From Deltaproteobacteria bacterium (GTDB lineage Bacteria > Desulfobacterota > Desulfobacteria > Desulfobacterales > Desulfosalsimonadaceae), in NCBI GenBank assembly GCA_024280875.1, contig JAJRPH010000014.1:1-23350 (forward strand): a DNA stretch of 23,350 bases. The letters are read 5' to 3'. This document shows, one piece after another, positions 16,974 through 23,350 of this stretch. Made by a program: the position numbers and the translations under genes. A model generated the notes under the pieces. That model was not told the DNA's origin, made no database searches, and was given only the letters and a program-made list of their open reading frames with translations. Numbering within the stretch: position 1 is the first letter of the stretch; each line of letters begins with the position of its first letter.

Positions 16974-17648
16974 TTAAGGGGAGACAGTGGCTTCGCTAAA
17001 TTCTACCCAGTAGCCTTTATTAAAGCCGTCCAGGGAGAGAGTAATGGAGAATTCCGAGGCATCGCCATCGCTGTTGAGATCACCTGCGGTTATCGTTTTG
17101 GTTCCGAGATTCAGCGCATGACCGTTGTATTCCGGTGTGTTGTTGTCGGAATCATCGATGGTGCCGCTGAAGCTGTTGAAATCGGCAGTCAGATCGCCGG
17201 TGACATCATCAGCTCCCCACGTGATGGATTTCAGCTGGCGGGTTGTCGGGTCGTCAATATTTTCAAATTCCGCTGAAAAATACATCCCTGCCGTGCGAAA
17301 GTCCGTGCTGGGGTCTTCGAAGTCGCTCCCGATCACGACATTTTCCCAGTCCTCATCCCACGCAAAACCCGGAGTAGGATTCTTATAATCATATTCGTCA
17401 TGATATCCGAGTTTTAGTGATTCAATTTCAGTGTATTGATATGTATTGATATTAAACCAGGCATATGTTTGTGAAATGCCGCCGCCCAAATCGTTGATCG
17501 CAAAATCGGTAAACCCGGCTTTTGCATAAACTCCGGATAGTTCATCATCATTTAAGGCTTGCAATTCGCAACGACCGGTTCCTGTTAAAAAAATGAGTGT
17601 AATTGAGAATGACAGGAGGAATGCGAAAAAGATTTTCTTTGTATACAT
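16974..17648 (-). CDS. Secreted protein of unknown function
   Basis: A 224-residue protein with a clear Sec signal peptide: a basic start (MYTKK), then a hydrophobic run to about residue 24, with likely cleavage near TGRCE. The mature N-terminus LQALNDDELSGVYAKAGF fits a short motif (L..L.D.ELS.V.G.AG) that begins the mature region of many proteobacterial envelope proteins of otherwise unknown role. The rest is acidic, rich in Asp, Gly and aromatic residues, and appears to be beta-strand (FEDPSTDFRTAGMYFSAEF, NSFSGTIDDSDNN). It has no transmembrane segment beyond the signal. A surface or periplasmic beta-structure is inferred. It has its own terminator and a short GGAGC ribosome-binding site. 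No functional partner is evident. Confidence 0.75.
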   Translation of the reverse strand: MYTKKIFFAFLLSFSITLIFLTGTGRCELQALNDDELSGVYAKAGFTDFAINDLGGGISQTYAWFNINTYQYTEIESLKLGYHDEYDYKNPTPGFAWDEDWENVVIGSDFEDPSTDFRTAGMYFSAEFENIDDPTTRQLKSITWGADDVTGDLTADFNSFSGTIDDSDNNTPEYNGHALNLGTKTITAGDLNSDGDASEFSITLSLDGFNKGYWVEFSEATVSP

Positions 17649-17781
17649 GGGGGCTCCGTCTTAAATTAAATAAACCAACTTAAATTAAAAAGAACTTCCA
17701 TAAAATCATAGTTATAAAAAAATGTTATAATTTTCTACCAATATAAGCAGCAAGTCAAGAAGAATCAATTTGAAAAATATA

Positions 17782-17883
17782 TCAAATTTTTCTTTTTTTA
17801 ATGGCGAGCATGATACAAACGCTTGCACCTCCCCAGGTCAGAGAGATGCCGAACATCATCATTAAAATGGCACCAAGTGTCAA
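17782..17883 (-). CDS. MetS-like small subunit of an NSS amino-acid importer
   Basis: A 33-residue, single-helix membrane peptide beginning at a TTG, six bases after a strong AAGGAGG. It reads TLGAILMMMFGISLTWGGA, then SVCIMLAIKKRKI, with a basic C-terminal tail. This matches the pattern of MetS-family small subunits: a short hydrophobic helix with a central WGG and a positively charged end, which pair with NSS-family methionine/alanine importers such as MetP. It lies directly downstream of an NSS transporter on the same strand, as expected, but is separated from it by a palindromic element. Family knowledge says the small subunit is required for activity of its partner. It is too short for most gene callers. 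Confidence 0.75.
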   Translation of the reverse strand: MTLGAILMMMFGISLTWGGASVCIMLAIKKRKI

Positions 17884-17916
17884 AGTAATCCTCCTTATTT
17901 TTCAGAAATTAAGTAT

Positions 17917-18061
17917 GATGGCTTCGTAAAAAGTCCAAATTCTGTGTTGCGCTGCATCCTTCGTTTCTTCATGGTACGCTAAGTACAAATCATCACTCAG
18001 GATTTGCGCGCCTTAAATTTGGAGCTTTTTTCTTTGCCATCGGAATCTGACTTTTTACGAG
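17917..18061. repeat. Palindromic element, copy 2 (GGCTTCGTAAAAAGTC family)
   Basis: The 145-bp element shares ends and nearly all of its interior with the copy at 9039-9200, differing by a few substitutions and a ~17-bp loss where copy 1 has its CCAAT...ATTGG hairpin. It lies between the transporter stop codon (18066) and the ribosome-binding site of the MetS-like gene. A transcript running through would carry a long hairpin between the two cistrons. Confidence 0.8.
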
Positions 18062-18065
18062 ACTA

Positions 18066-19547
18066 TCAAGTATCGATCATAACAGGTTTTTTCCATTTAA
18101 TCAACGACAGCATCAAGCTTAAAACAATCGCGGCAACCCACACGCCCCAGCCAAGACCGGCAAGGGCTGTTAAAGAATAATCGCCATAGGGCGTTTTAAT
18201 ATCGCCGATAAAATTCTGAACGGCTGTAATTCCTAGAACAATCGGGGTCAGTACTTTAATGCAGAAATTCCACCAGATCCCGACTTTGAAATCTGAAATC
18301 GGATGAATATGATCTTTGACGCTGTTGAGATTAAAAAACCACCCGAGCAGAATCACTTCAATTAACCCCGCAAAAACAATATTAAAATTATTAATAAAAT
18401 GGTCAACAATATCCAAGATTAAAAGTCCGCTGCCGGTTGTAAAAATAAGGCTCAATAAACCGGCTGTCAAACAGTAACCAATGACCACTTTTTTTCTGCT
18501 AAGATTAAATTTGTCCATGATGCCCGACACCACGGTTTCGCTGATGGATATTTCAGATGACATGCCGGCACAGACAATGGAGACGAAAAACAGAACGCCC
18601 ACAAAGGTTTGCATGAACGGAAGCTGGTTAATTGCTTCGGGTAATGTTACAAAAGCCAGAAAAACGCCGGACAGTTTGGCAGGCAACTCACCGCCGGACT
18701 GGTGCATCATAAACCCAATGATGCTGAAGACGGTTATTCCCGAAAGCAGGCTGAATCCGCAATTTAAAAAACCGGTGATAAACGCATTGTTTACAATGTC
18801 CGACTTTTCGGGTAAATAGCTTGAATAACAAATCATAATTCCAAATGCGATGCTCAGCGAAAAAAAGATCTGGCCGTAAGCGGCGACCCATACCCCGGCA
18901 TCAAAGATTCTTGAGAAATCAGGTTTGAATAACAGCTCCAGCCCTTGTGATGCACCAGGCAGGGTAATGCTTCTAATCATAAGAATAAGCAGGATAATAA
19001 TGAGAATGGGCATAAAAATCTTATTTGAGACTTCGATGCCTTTTTTTACCCCGCTGTACAGAACAATAAAGTTGATTGACCAGACAATCAGCACGGTGAA
19101 TACAATCGGCATTCGGATTCCGCCGAAATCAAACGGTGATCCGGTCAGACCGAGAAAATTTTCCGTAAAAAAAATAATCGTATTCGCCCCCCAGGATTGC
19201 GATAAGGAAAACCAGATGTAATTAAAGGCCCAGCCAATGATAACAACATAGTAAACTGAGATGACAAAACTGATGGCCAGCTGCCACCAGCCAAGCCATT
19301 CCCATTTTTTATTTAACCGGGCAAAGGTTAAGGGGGCAGATCCTTTCATTTTATGCCCGATGCCGAATTCCAGTATCAGAATCGGAATTCCGGCAGTCAG
19401 CAGGGCAAAAAAATAGGGAATAAGAAATGCACCGCCGCCATTGTCGTATGCCATATAAGGAAATCGCCAGATATTACCGAGTCCGATCGCAGAGCCTACC
19501 GCTGATAATATAAAGCCGCTTCGGCTTCCCCATTGTTCGCGTTTCAT
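18066..19547 (-). CDS. Sodium-dependent NSS/SNF-family amino-acid symporter
   Basis: A 493-residue integral membrane protein with about 11 to 12 helices, the LeuT/MetP fold. The TM1 signature GSAIGLGNIWRFPYMAYDNGG (residues ~18-38), which supplies sodium and substrate contacts, is intact, followed by GAFLIPYFFALLTAGIPILILE. TM6/TM8-region sequences (YGQIFFSLSIAFGIM, VSIVCAGMSSEISI) also fit. NSS symporters import amino acids with sodium; the adjacent MetS-like small subunit points to the MetP-type (methionine, alanine or branched-chain) group, but substrate is inferred. The ATG has AAGGGACGC upstream. The stop codon is four bases from the palindromic element. A 15-base solo end of that element lies just upstream of the gene in opposite orientation. 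Confidence 0.94.
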   Translation of the reverse strand: MKREQWGSRSGFILSAVGSAIGLGNIWRFPYMAYDNGGGAFLIPYFFALLTAGIPILILEFGIGHKMKGSAPLTFARLNKKWEWLGWWQLAISFVISVYYVVIIGWAFNYIWFSLSQSWGANTIIFFTENFLGLTGSPFDFGGIRMPIVFTVLIVWSINFIVLYSGVKKGIEVSNKIFMPILIIILLILMIRSITLPGASQGLELLFKPDFSRIFDAGVWVAAYGQIFFSLSIAFGIMICYSSYLPEKSDIVNNAFITGFLNCGFSLLSGITVFSIIGFMMHQSGGELPAKLSGVFLAFVTLPEAINQLPFMQTFVGVLFFVSIVCAGMSSEISISETVVSGIMDKFNLSRKKVVIGYCLTAGLLSLIFTTGSGLLILDIVDHFINNFNIVFAGLIEVILLGWFFNLNSVKDHIHPISDFKVGIWWNFCIKVLTPIVLGITAVQNFIGDIKTPYGDYSLTALAGLGWGVWVAAIVLSLMLSLIKWKKPVMIDT

Positions 19548-19573
19548 TCAATGCGTCCCTTAATTATTTTGTA

Positions 19574-19588
19574 TTTACGAAGCCATCA
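19574..19588 (-). repeat. Solo end of the GGCTTCGTAAA element
   Basis: The reverse complement reads TGATGGCTTCGTAAA, identical for 15 bases to the left ends of the copies at 9039 and 17917. No matching right end is nearby. It is probably a remnant or a chance partial match. Confidence 0.45.
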
Positions 19589-19802
19589 AGAGTAAAGTTT
19601 TTCTATTTTACGGGTATTCATTCATTTTTCAAGGATAAAAGCTAACAGGATAAAAGGAAACATTGGACATAACCGTGGAATCCGATTATTGAAAATACTT
19701 GCTGATTATTAAGCAAGAAGATAAACTTTATAAAATTTGAACAGGTGTAGTTTCTATGCGCTTATATTCGCAATACAATAATATGGAAAAGGAATCCGGA
19801 GT

Positions 19803-20663
19803 GTGAAAAGTATCGGCTTATATGTAAAGCAGGATGAGGAAGCTCTTAGAAAAGCAGATGCGCTGGAAAAATGGCTCAATTCAAAAAAAATTTCAGTGAT
19901 CCGATCCCGGAGTTATTCTCCCGATGAGCCCGGATATAAAAATACTGTGATTAATAACTCTGTCCCGGAAGGTTTATTCTGCGTTTTTGTGCTGGGTGGA
20001 GACGGGACTTTTTTAAGCGCCTCCCGATGGGTCGGGCAGTATAATGTTCCGTTGATCGGGATCAAGTTCGGTGAAGTCGGATTTCTGGCAGAGACAGCCG
20101 GAGAAAATCTTTTTGCTGCTGCCCGGCGGGTTTTGGAAAATGACTATGTCATTGAAGAACGGTCCCGCCTGCTGGTGAAAGTTATTCGCAAAGAAAGGGA
20201 AATTGTCCGGGAAACCGTGTTAAATGATGTTGTGATTAATAAAGGGGCCTTGGCCCGGCTGGCCAATATTGAAACCTATATCAACGATCATTACCTGACA
20301 ACATACAGGAGTGACGGACTGATTGTTGCGTCTCCGACCGGTTCCACTGCCTATTCGCTCGCAGCCGGCGGCCCGATTATGCATCCGGAAGTACAGGGAA
20401 TTATAATTAACCCGATCTGTCCGTTTACGTTGACTAACCGATGCATGATCCTTCCGAATACTGTTCAAATTAAAATCAGGCTGGTTGAAAAAACGACCGA
20501 TATTTTTATAACATTTGACGGTCAGAAAGTTATTGAAATTAGTGATAAGGACACAATCCTTATTTCAAAGAGCCCGCATCCGGTAAAAATTATCAGTTTT
20601 CCTGATCAGAATTATTTTGATATTTTAAAAACAAAGTTACGATGGAGCGGGGGCCGCATCTAA
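19803..20663 (+). CDS. nadK: NAD kinase
   Basis: A 286-residue soluble enzyme that phosphorylates NAD to NADP. Diagnostic motifs are all present: GGDGT at residues 65-69 (VLGGDGTFLSASR), GEVGFLAE at 90-97, LNDVVINKG at 140-148, and the long conserved YRSDGLIVASPTGSTAYSLA segment starting at 168, followed by AAGGPIMHP. The length is normal for bacterial NadK. The start is a GTG with GGAATCCGGAG just ahead; no better ATG is in frame. The stop codon is followed at once by a palindromic element. It appears monocistronic, preceded by a ~215-base gap with a small CTTGCT/AGCAAG hairpin (19698-19717). Confidence 0.96.
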   Translation: MKSIGLYVKQDEEALRKADALEKWLNSKKISVIRSRSYSPDEPGYKNTVINNSVPEGLFCVFVLGGDGTFLSASRWVGQYNVPLIGIKFGEVGFLAETAGENLFAAARRVLENDYVIEERSRLLVKVIRKEREIVRETVLNDVVINKGALARLANIETYINDHYLTTYRSDGLIVASPTGSTAYSLAAGGPIMHPEVQGIIINPICPFTLTNRCMILPNTVQIKIRLVEKTTDIFITFDGQKVIEISDKDTILISKSPHPVKIISFPDQNYFDILKTKLRWSGGRI

Positions 20664-20793
20664 GATGGCTTCGGAAAAAGTCCAACTTCTGCGTTGCGCT
20701 TCATCTCATGTCATTCAACGTACGAACTGTACGCCTCATTCCATTCGATTCGCGCGCCTTGCCAATTTTATTAGATGGTGAACTTTTTACTTT
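20664..20793. repeat. Diverged palindromic element, copy 3
   Basis: Begins GATGGCTTCGGAAAAAGTCC directly after the nadK stop and ends near GAACTTTTTACTTTGCC. It shares the ends, TTGCGCTTCATC and CGCGCCTTGCCAATTTTA with copy 1, but the middle (AACGTACGAACTGTACGCC) differs. It fills the gap between convergent nadK and the SEC-C gene. Confidence 0.7.
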
Positions 20794-20819
20794 GCCCTCT
20801 CAATAAAGGATAGTTTTTC

Positions 20820-22304
20820 TTACTCCTTCTCTATCCCCAGGATTTGCTTCAACTTCGGAATATCCGGCGAAAAATCGTTTTGTGGCTGCTGCCGGTTCAT
20901 GGATTCAAAATGGAGAAATAGCCCGTCGAGTTTTTCTCTGCCAATGGGATCATTTGCCGCTTCCCGGGGTGTCATGCCTCCAAGTGCGGGCACTTTGATA
21001 TCCAGCCAATCATTCCAGTGCTTTTCCGCCATTTGATTGATTTGTTGTCTGATTTCGGGAATCTGCATCAATTCTTCGTGTGTCCTGGCCTGCGCCTCGG
21101 CTTCCGGGGACGGCCCGTTGCCTGTCATTTCTTCCATGGTTTTTTTAATGGAGGTCATCACGGAATTTTTATAGACTGCATTGTCCTGTAATCGGTATTT
21201 GATTTCTATTTGTATGAGTTCTGAACGGATTTCAGAGTTTACCTCGATAGTGAGGCTGTTTTGGTTGATGTCAATATGCCCCATCACCGTATTCTCCCAT
21301 TCCGGATGTTTCGGGTTCCCTTTTTTTAACCAGGGAAACCGGATTTTTTCAAGCGTACCGGTATCATCGAATTCAGCATCTAAAAACAATTCTTCATCAT
21401 CCAGGCCATCCGCAAGTTCTTTTAAACAGTCGACCGCCTTTGCCGGTGTACAGTTGATGTCATAAAACAGCTTTATCGGGACCAGAGGATCGCCATCCGT
21501 ATTTTGCAGCTCGGGCAATACCGGATTTTGAACATTTTCGTATATCTCAAAAAACACTTCCCGTAGCTCAAAATCGAGGTCCAGAAGCGACATTGCTGTC
21601 AACTCCCCATTTTCTTTTTTTAAGTTCTGCCTTAAACTGATAAGGGAACTGTGATAAATAGTCGGTATCAACAAAGTAAAGCATCCGATCATTACCGAGA
21701 TCCCTTCCATGGAAATAACCCGGGTAAACAGGACCGCACCCTTTATCTCCTGGCGGGACGCCTGTTTTTCCAGAACAATATGCGTTCGATTCAACAGCAG
21801 ATCCTTTATGGTCAGCGAGTTGCCGTAGTCCGAGTCAATGACCTGATAAAAACTGTATGGCTGTTGACAGGCCGTTTGTATATATTGATTCTCATAAGCA
21901 TCCAGTTGATCGGGGTGTTCTTTAATGTAAAGCATTGCTATCGTTATTTCCGGGAGATCCATCGCATCCAGTGCATCATCATCCATAAATTCCGATACTT
22001 CCCAGATAAAGACAAACCAGAGTGAAAACATCGGATCCATATCCATTAAAATATTTTCATCAATCTCGATATCCCGGTATAATAAAAACTCATCCCAGGC
22101 AGCCGGAAAAATCTCATCGCCAAATCGTTCTTTAGCATAATCGAGCAGAAGCGAAACAAGGTCGTTTTCCGTTTTTCGAATTTTATGCCACATGAATTCA
22201 GACGATGGGGCCTTGTTCGCGTTGGTGCCCATATTTTGCAGACAGCATTTTTTATATTTTTTCCCACTGCCGCAGGGGCAGGGATCATTGCGGCTGATTT
22301 TCAT
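20820..22304 (-). CDS. SEC-C motif protein of unknown function
   Basis: A 494-residue soluble protein that starts with a perfect SEC-C zinc-binding motif: NDPCPCGSGKKYKKCC, ligands C9, C11, C20 and C21. The rest is not a SecA domain. A central segment (KGAVLFTRVISMEGISVMIG) and a C-terminal block with GMTPREAANDPIGREKL resemble large, uncharacterised SEC-C proteins of deltaproteobacteria. SEC-C motifs are small zinc folds thought to mediate protein or nucleic-acid contacts; they occur in many unrelated proteins. The function cannot be stated. The ribosome-binding site is AAAGGA ahead of the ATG. The CRISPR trailer end begins 91 bases upstream of its start; I see no evidence that the two are functionally linked. 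Confidence 0.8.
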   Translation of the reverse strand: MKISRNDPCPCGSGKKYKKCCLQNMGTNANKAPSSEFMWHKIRKTENDLVSLLLDYAKERFGDEIFPAAWDEFLLYRDIEIDENILMDMDPMFSLWFVFIWEVSEFMDDDALDAMDLPEITIAMLYIKEHPDQLDAYENQYIQTACQQPYSFYQVIDSDYGNSLTIKDLLLNRTHIVLEKQASRQEIKGAVLFTRVISMEGISVMIGCFTLLIPTIYHSSLISLRQNLKKENGELTAMSLLDLDFELREVFFEIYENVQNPVLPELQNTDGDPLVPIKLFYDINCTPAKAVDCLKELADGLDDEELFLDAEFDDTGTLEKIRFPWLKKGNPKHPEWENTVMGHIDINQNSLTIEVNSEIRSELIQIEIKYRLQDNAVYKNSVMTSIKKTMEEMTGNGPSPEAEAQARTHEELMQIPEIRQQINQMAEKHWNDWLDIKVPALGGMTPREAANDPIGREKLDGLFLHFESMNRQQPQNDFSPDIPKLKQILGIEKE

Positions 22305-22394
22305 AATTATTCCTTTTTTTAAATTAGCGGTTAAGCTGTTACAGATCGTTATTCAGATAATTTCACAAACTGCCAGAAAACAGAAGATTTATTA

Positions 22395-23025
22395 GTTTCA
22401 ATCCCTTCTGTAATCAGGTCGTTGTTCCGATCAGCGCGACAGGAATGGCTACATTGACAGGATCGGTCACGTCTCAATCCCTTCTTAATTCAGGTCTGTT
22501 CCGATGTCTCTACGCAGAGACGATACATGTATCGTCTGTACGGTCTCAATCCCTTCTGTAATCAGGTCGTTGTTCCGATATATCAGCCGTGACCGGGTAC
22601 GCACGGAACTGGACAGTCTCAATCCCTTCGTAATTCAGGTCTTTTCCGGCTCAAATCAAATCATCCTAGTCGGATGGATCCACGATTTGTCTCAATCCCT
22701 TCGTAATTCAGGTCTTTTCCGGCAAATCAAAACTTGGCTGAAAGAACAAAAGGAAAAAGTGTCTCAATCCCTTCGTAATTCAGGTTTTTTCCGGCAGAGG
22801 CTTTACTCTAATCAGTATAACCAGCCGGGGCTGTTTCCGTCTCAATCCCTTCGTAATTCAGGTCTTTTCCGGCACTTTCAAGACAGGTTCTGATTGTACT
22901 TTCAAGACAGGTTAGTCTCAATCCCTTCGTAATTCAGGTCTTTTCCGGCAGGAGGATTGCGAATATTGCAATTACTGCGAATATTGCAAGGTCTCAATCC
23001 CTTCGTAATTCAGGTCTTTTCCGGC
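22395..23025 (-). CRISPR. CRISPR array, nine repeats and eight spacers
   Basis: Plus-strand repeats all begin GTCTCAATCCCTTC (GTTTC in the first). They lie at 22395-22431, 22471-22505, 22543-22579, 22616-22650, 22689-22723, 22761-22795, 22839-22873, 22915-22949 and 22991-23025. Spacers are 36-43 bases long. The last six repeats are 35 bases and continue GTAATTCAGGTCTTTTCCGGC with one C-to-T change in the sixth. The first and third are 37 bases and continue TGTAATCAGGTC then GTTGTTCCGAT; the second is a 35-base hybrid. Read on the minus strand the repeats end ATTGAGAC or ATTGAAAC, the usual 5' tag of Cas6-processed crRNAs in type I and III systems. Together with cas2 upstream on that strand, this puts the leader at the high-coordinate end and the degenerate repeats at the trailer. 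The subtype cannot be set without the effector genes. Confidence 0.95.
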
Positions 23026-23107
23026 TCCAGCCTTTGAATTGATTTTTAAAACAAATAGTTTGAACATACTTTTCGCGAACCGCAACAAAGTTTTGCGTTA
23101 TTTCCAT
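22994..23107 (-). CDS. Possible 37-codon leader ORF running into the first repeat
   Basis: On the minus strand AAAAAAGGAGGTGAAA precedes an ATG at 23107, one of the strongest ribosome-binding sites in the window. The frame reads MEITQNFVAVREKYVQ, TICFKNQFKGW, then SRKRPELRRD encoded by the first repeat, and stops at the TGA inside the repeat's GATTGAGAC end. It resembles no family I know. It may be a translated leader peptide, the stub of a lost gene, or chance. The basic C-terminus is set entirely by the repeat. Confidence 0.35.
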   Translation of the reverse strand: MEITQNFVAVREKYVQTICFKNQFKGWSRKRPELRRD

Positions 23108-23257
23108 TTTCACCTCCTTTTTTAAATTTTATTTGTATTTAAGCAAAAGAAATAACAATAAAAAATAATTTTTGCGGACCTATTGTGCAATGATTTTATT
23201 TTTATCATTATATCACGTTGTTGTTGAAATGAGAAATTTTTTGGGCAGGTTCGCATT
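23026..23257 (-). promoter_or_regulatory. CRISPR leader
   Basis: A 232-base, very AT-rich region between the cas2 stop codon and the first repeat, as expected for a leader that holds the array promoter and the spacer-integration signals. It contains an extended -10 box, a small AATGAT/ATCATT inverted repeat (23189-23209) and a strong Shine-Dalgarno with ATG. Confidence 0.75.
23207..23215 (-). promoter_or_regulatory. Extended -10 promoter in the CRISPR leader
   Basis: On the minus strand TGATATAAT gives a perfect TATAAT with an extended TG. A weak TTCTCA lies 17 bases upstream. It is 43 bases past the cas2 stop and about 180 bases before the first repeat, in the right place to start pre-crRNA. 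Confidence 0.5.
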
Positions 23258-23350
23258 TTAATATACATAATACTCTTTATCCGGATCGATAAAAATTCCA
23301 TTCCCGATATTCTCGAGCGTTCCAGCGCATTTTTCGCAAAGGGGGAAAAA
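23258..23350 (-). CDS. cas2: Cas2, C-terminal fragment cut by the window edge
   Basis: The last 30 residues of a minus-strand frame that continues beyond the window: FFPLCEKCAGTLENIG, then NGIFIDPDKEYYVY and TAA. The pattern PLCxxCxxxxxxxG, then a short loop and a final E-Y-Y-V-Y, is the typical end of Cas2 proteins (compare YPLCxxCxxxxxVLG...VYIV). Cas2 is the structural partner of Cas1 in the spacer integration complex. Only this end is visible, so the ferredoxin-like core and the catalytic-site aspartate cannot be checked. Its position directly upstream of the leader on the same strand supports the call. Confidence 0.75.
   Translation of the reverse strand, partial: FFPLCEKCAGTLENIGNGIFIDPDKEYYVY

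Noticed and set aside
20820..22304. SEC-C gene as part of the CRISPR system
   Set aside because: It merely lies beyond the trailer end. No nuclease or other defence motif is visible in it.
3967..22394. tRNA or rRNA genes in the intergenic gaps
   Set aside because: No cloverleaf with a GGTTC-type T-arm or CCA-end pattern was seen. The inverted repeats are too long and uniform.
22504..22893. Plus-strand 129-codon ORF with repeated SLRNSGLFRQ units
   Set aside because: The repetition comes from translating the CRISPR repeats. There is no ribosome-binding site and the units are separated by unrelated spacers.
22305..23257. A tracrRNA-like or other structured RNA gene next to the array
   Set aside because: No anti-repeat outside the array was found by eye. 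The 5'-tag form fits Cas6 processing, which needs no tracrRNA.

Overview
The window looks like a chromosomal segment of a sulfate-reducer-like deltaproteobacterium (Desulfobacterota, probably Desulfobacterales). This is inferred from gene content and the style of the dispersed repeats, not from a marker gene. The features pointing that way are a moderate GC content, a minCDE cluster, a CHASE2 adenylate cyclase, a long acyl-CoA dehydrogenase with an extra C-terminal domain, beta-helix surface proteins with a CFI-box-like tail, and many imperfect-palindrome intergenic elements. Most of the window is ordinary housekeeping and metabolism. The accessory part is the right-hand end, a CRISPR array next to a cas2 gene cut by the window edge.

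Layout. 1-3966 (+): the 3' part of a giant surface or secreted beta-helix protein with calcium-binding-type repeats and four InlB-type repeats. 4028-4211: a 167-bp nested palindrome and a hairpin. 4208-5282 (-): a pyruvate-kinase C-terminal-domain-like protein followed by trmL. 5444-6280 (+): an amidohydrolase. 6383-6490: a palindromic element. 6552-8801 (-): a CHASE2 class III adenylate cyclase. 8802-9396: an AT-rich divergent gap with a second kind of palindromic element. 9397-10161 (+): an HD-domain hydrolase. 10199-12044 (-): minC-minD-minE, with a good sigma70-type promoter upstream. 12182-13879 (-): an ABC1/UbiB-family kinase-like membrane protein. 13958-15808 (-): an acyl-CoA dehydrogenase. 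16002-16852 (-): a tandem ferritin-like gene broken by a one-base frameshift. 16974-17648 (-): a secreted protein of unknown function. 17782-19547 (-): an NSS-family sodium/amino-acid symporter and a 33-codon MetS-like small subunit, with a palindromic element between them. 19803-20663 (+): NAD kinase. 20820-22304 (-): a SEC-C zinc-motif protein. 22395-23025: a nine-repeat CRISPR array. 23026-23257: the array leader. 23258-23350: the C-terminal end of cas2.

How the parts relate. The array reads on the minus strand: the repeats end in ATTGAGAC (ATTGAAAC in the last one), cas2 is upstream on the same strand, and the three divergent repeats lie at the far, trailer end. The leader carries an extended -10 box and, more unusually, a 37-codon ORF with a near-perfect Shine-Dalgarno that runs into the first repeat and stops inside it. 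Two spacers consist largely of an internal direct repeat, and another is two abutting palindromes. These, together with the mixed repeat types, are the least ordinary signals in the window. Elsewhere the main curiosities are palindromic elements at convergent gene junctions or right beside stop codons, the overlooked MetS-like peptide, and the frameshifted ferritin. No complete set of cas effector genes lies in the window, so the CRISPR subtype cannot be decided.
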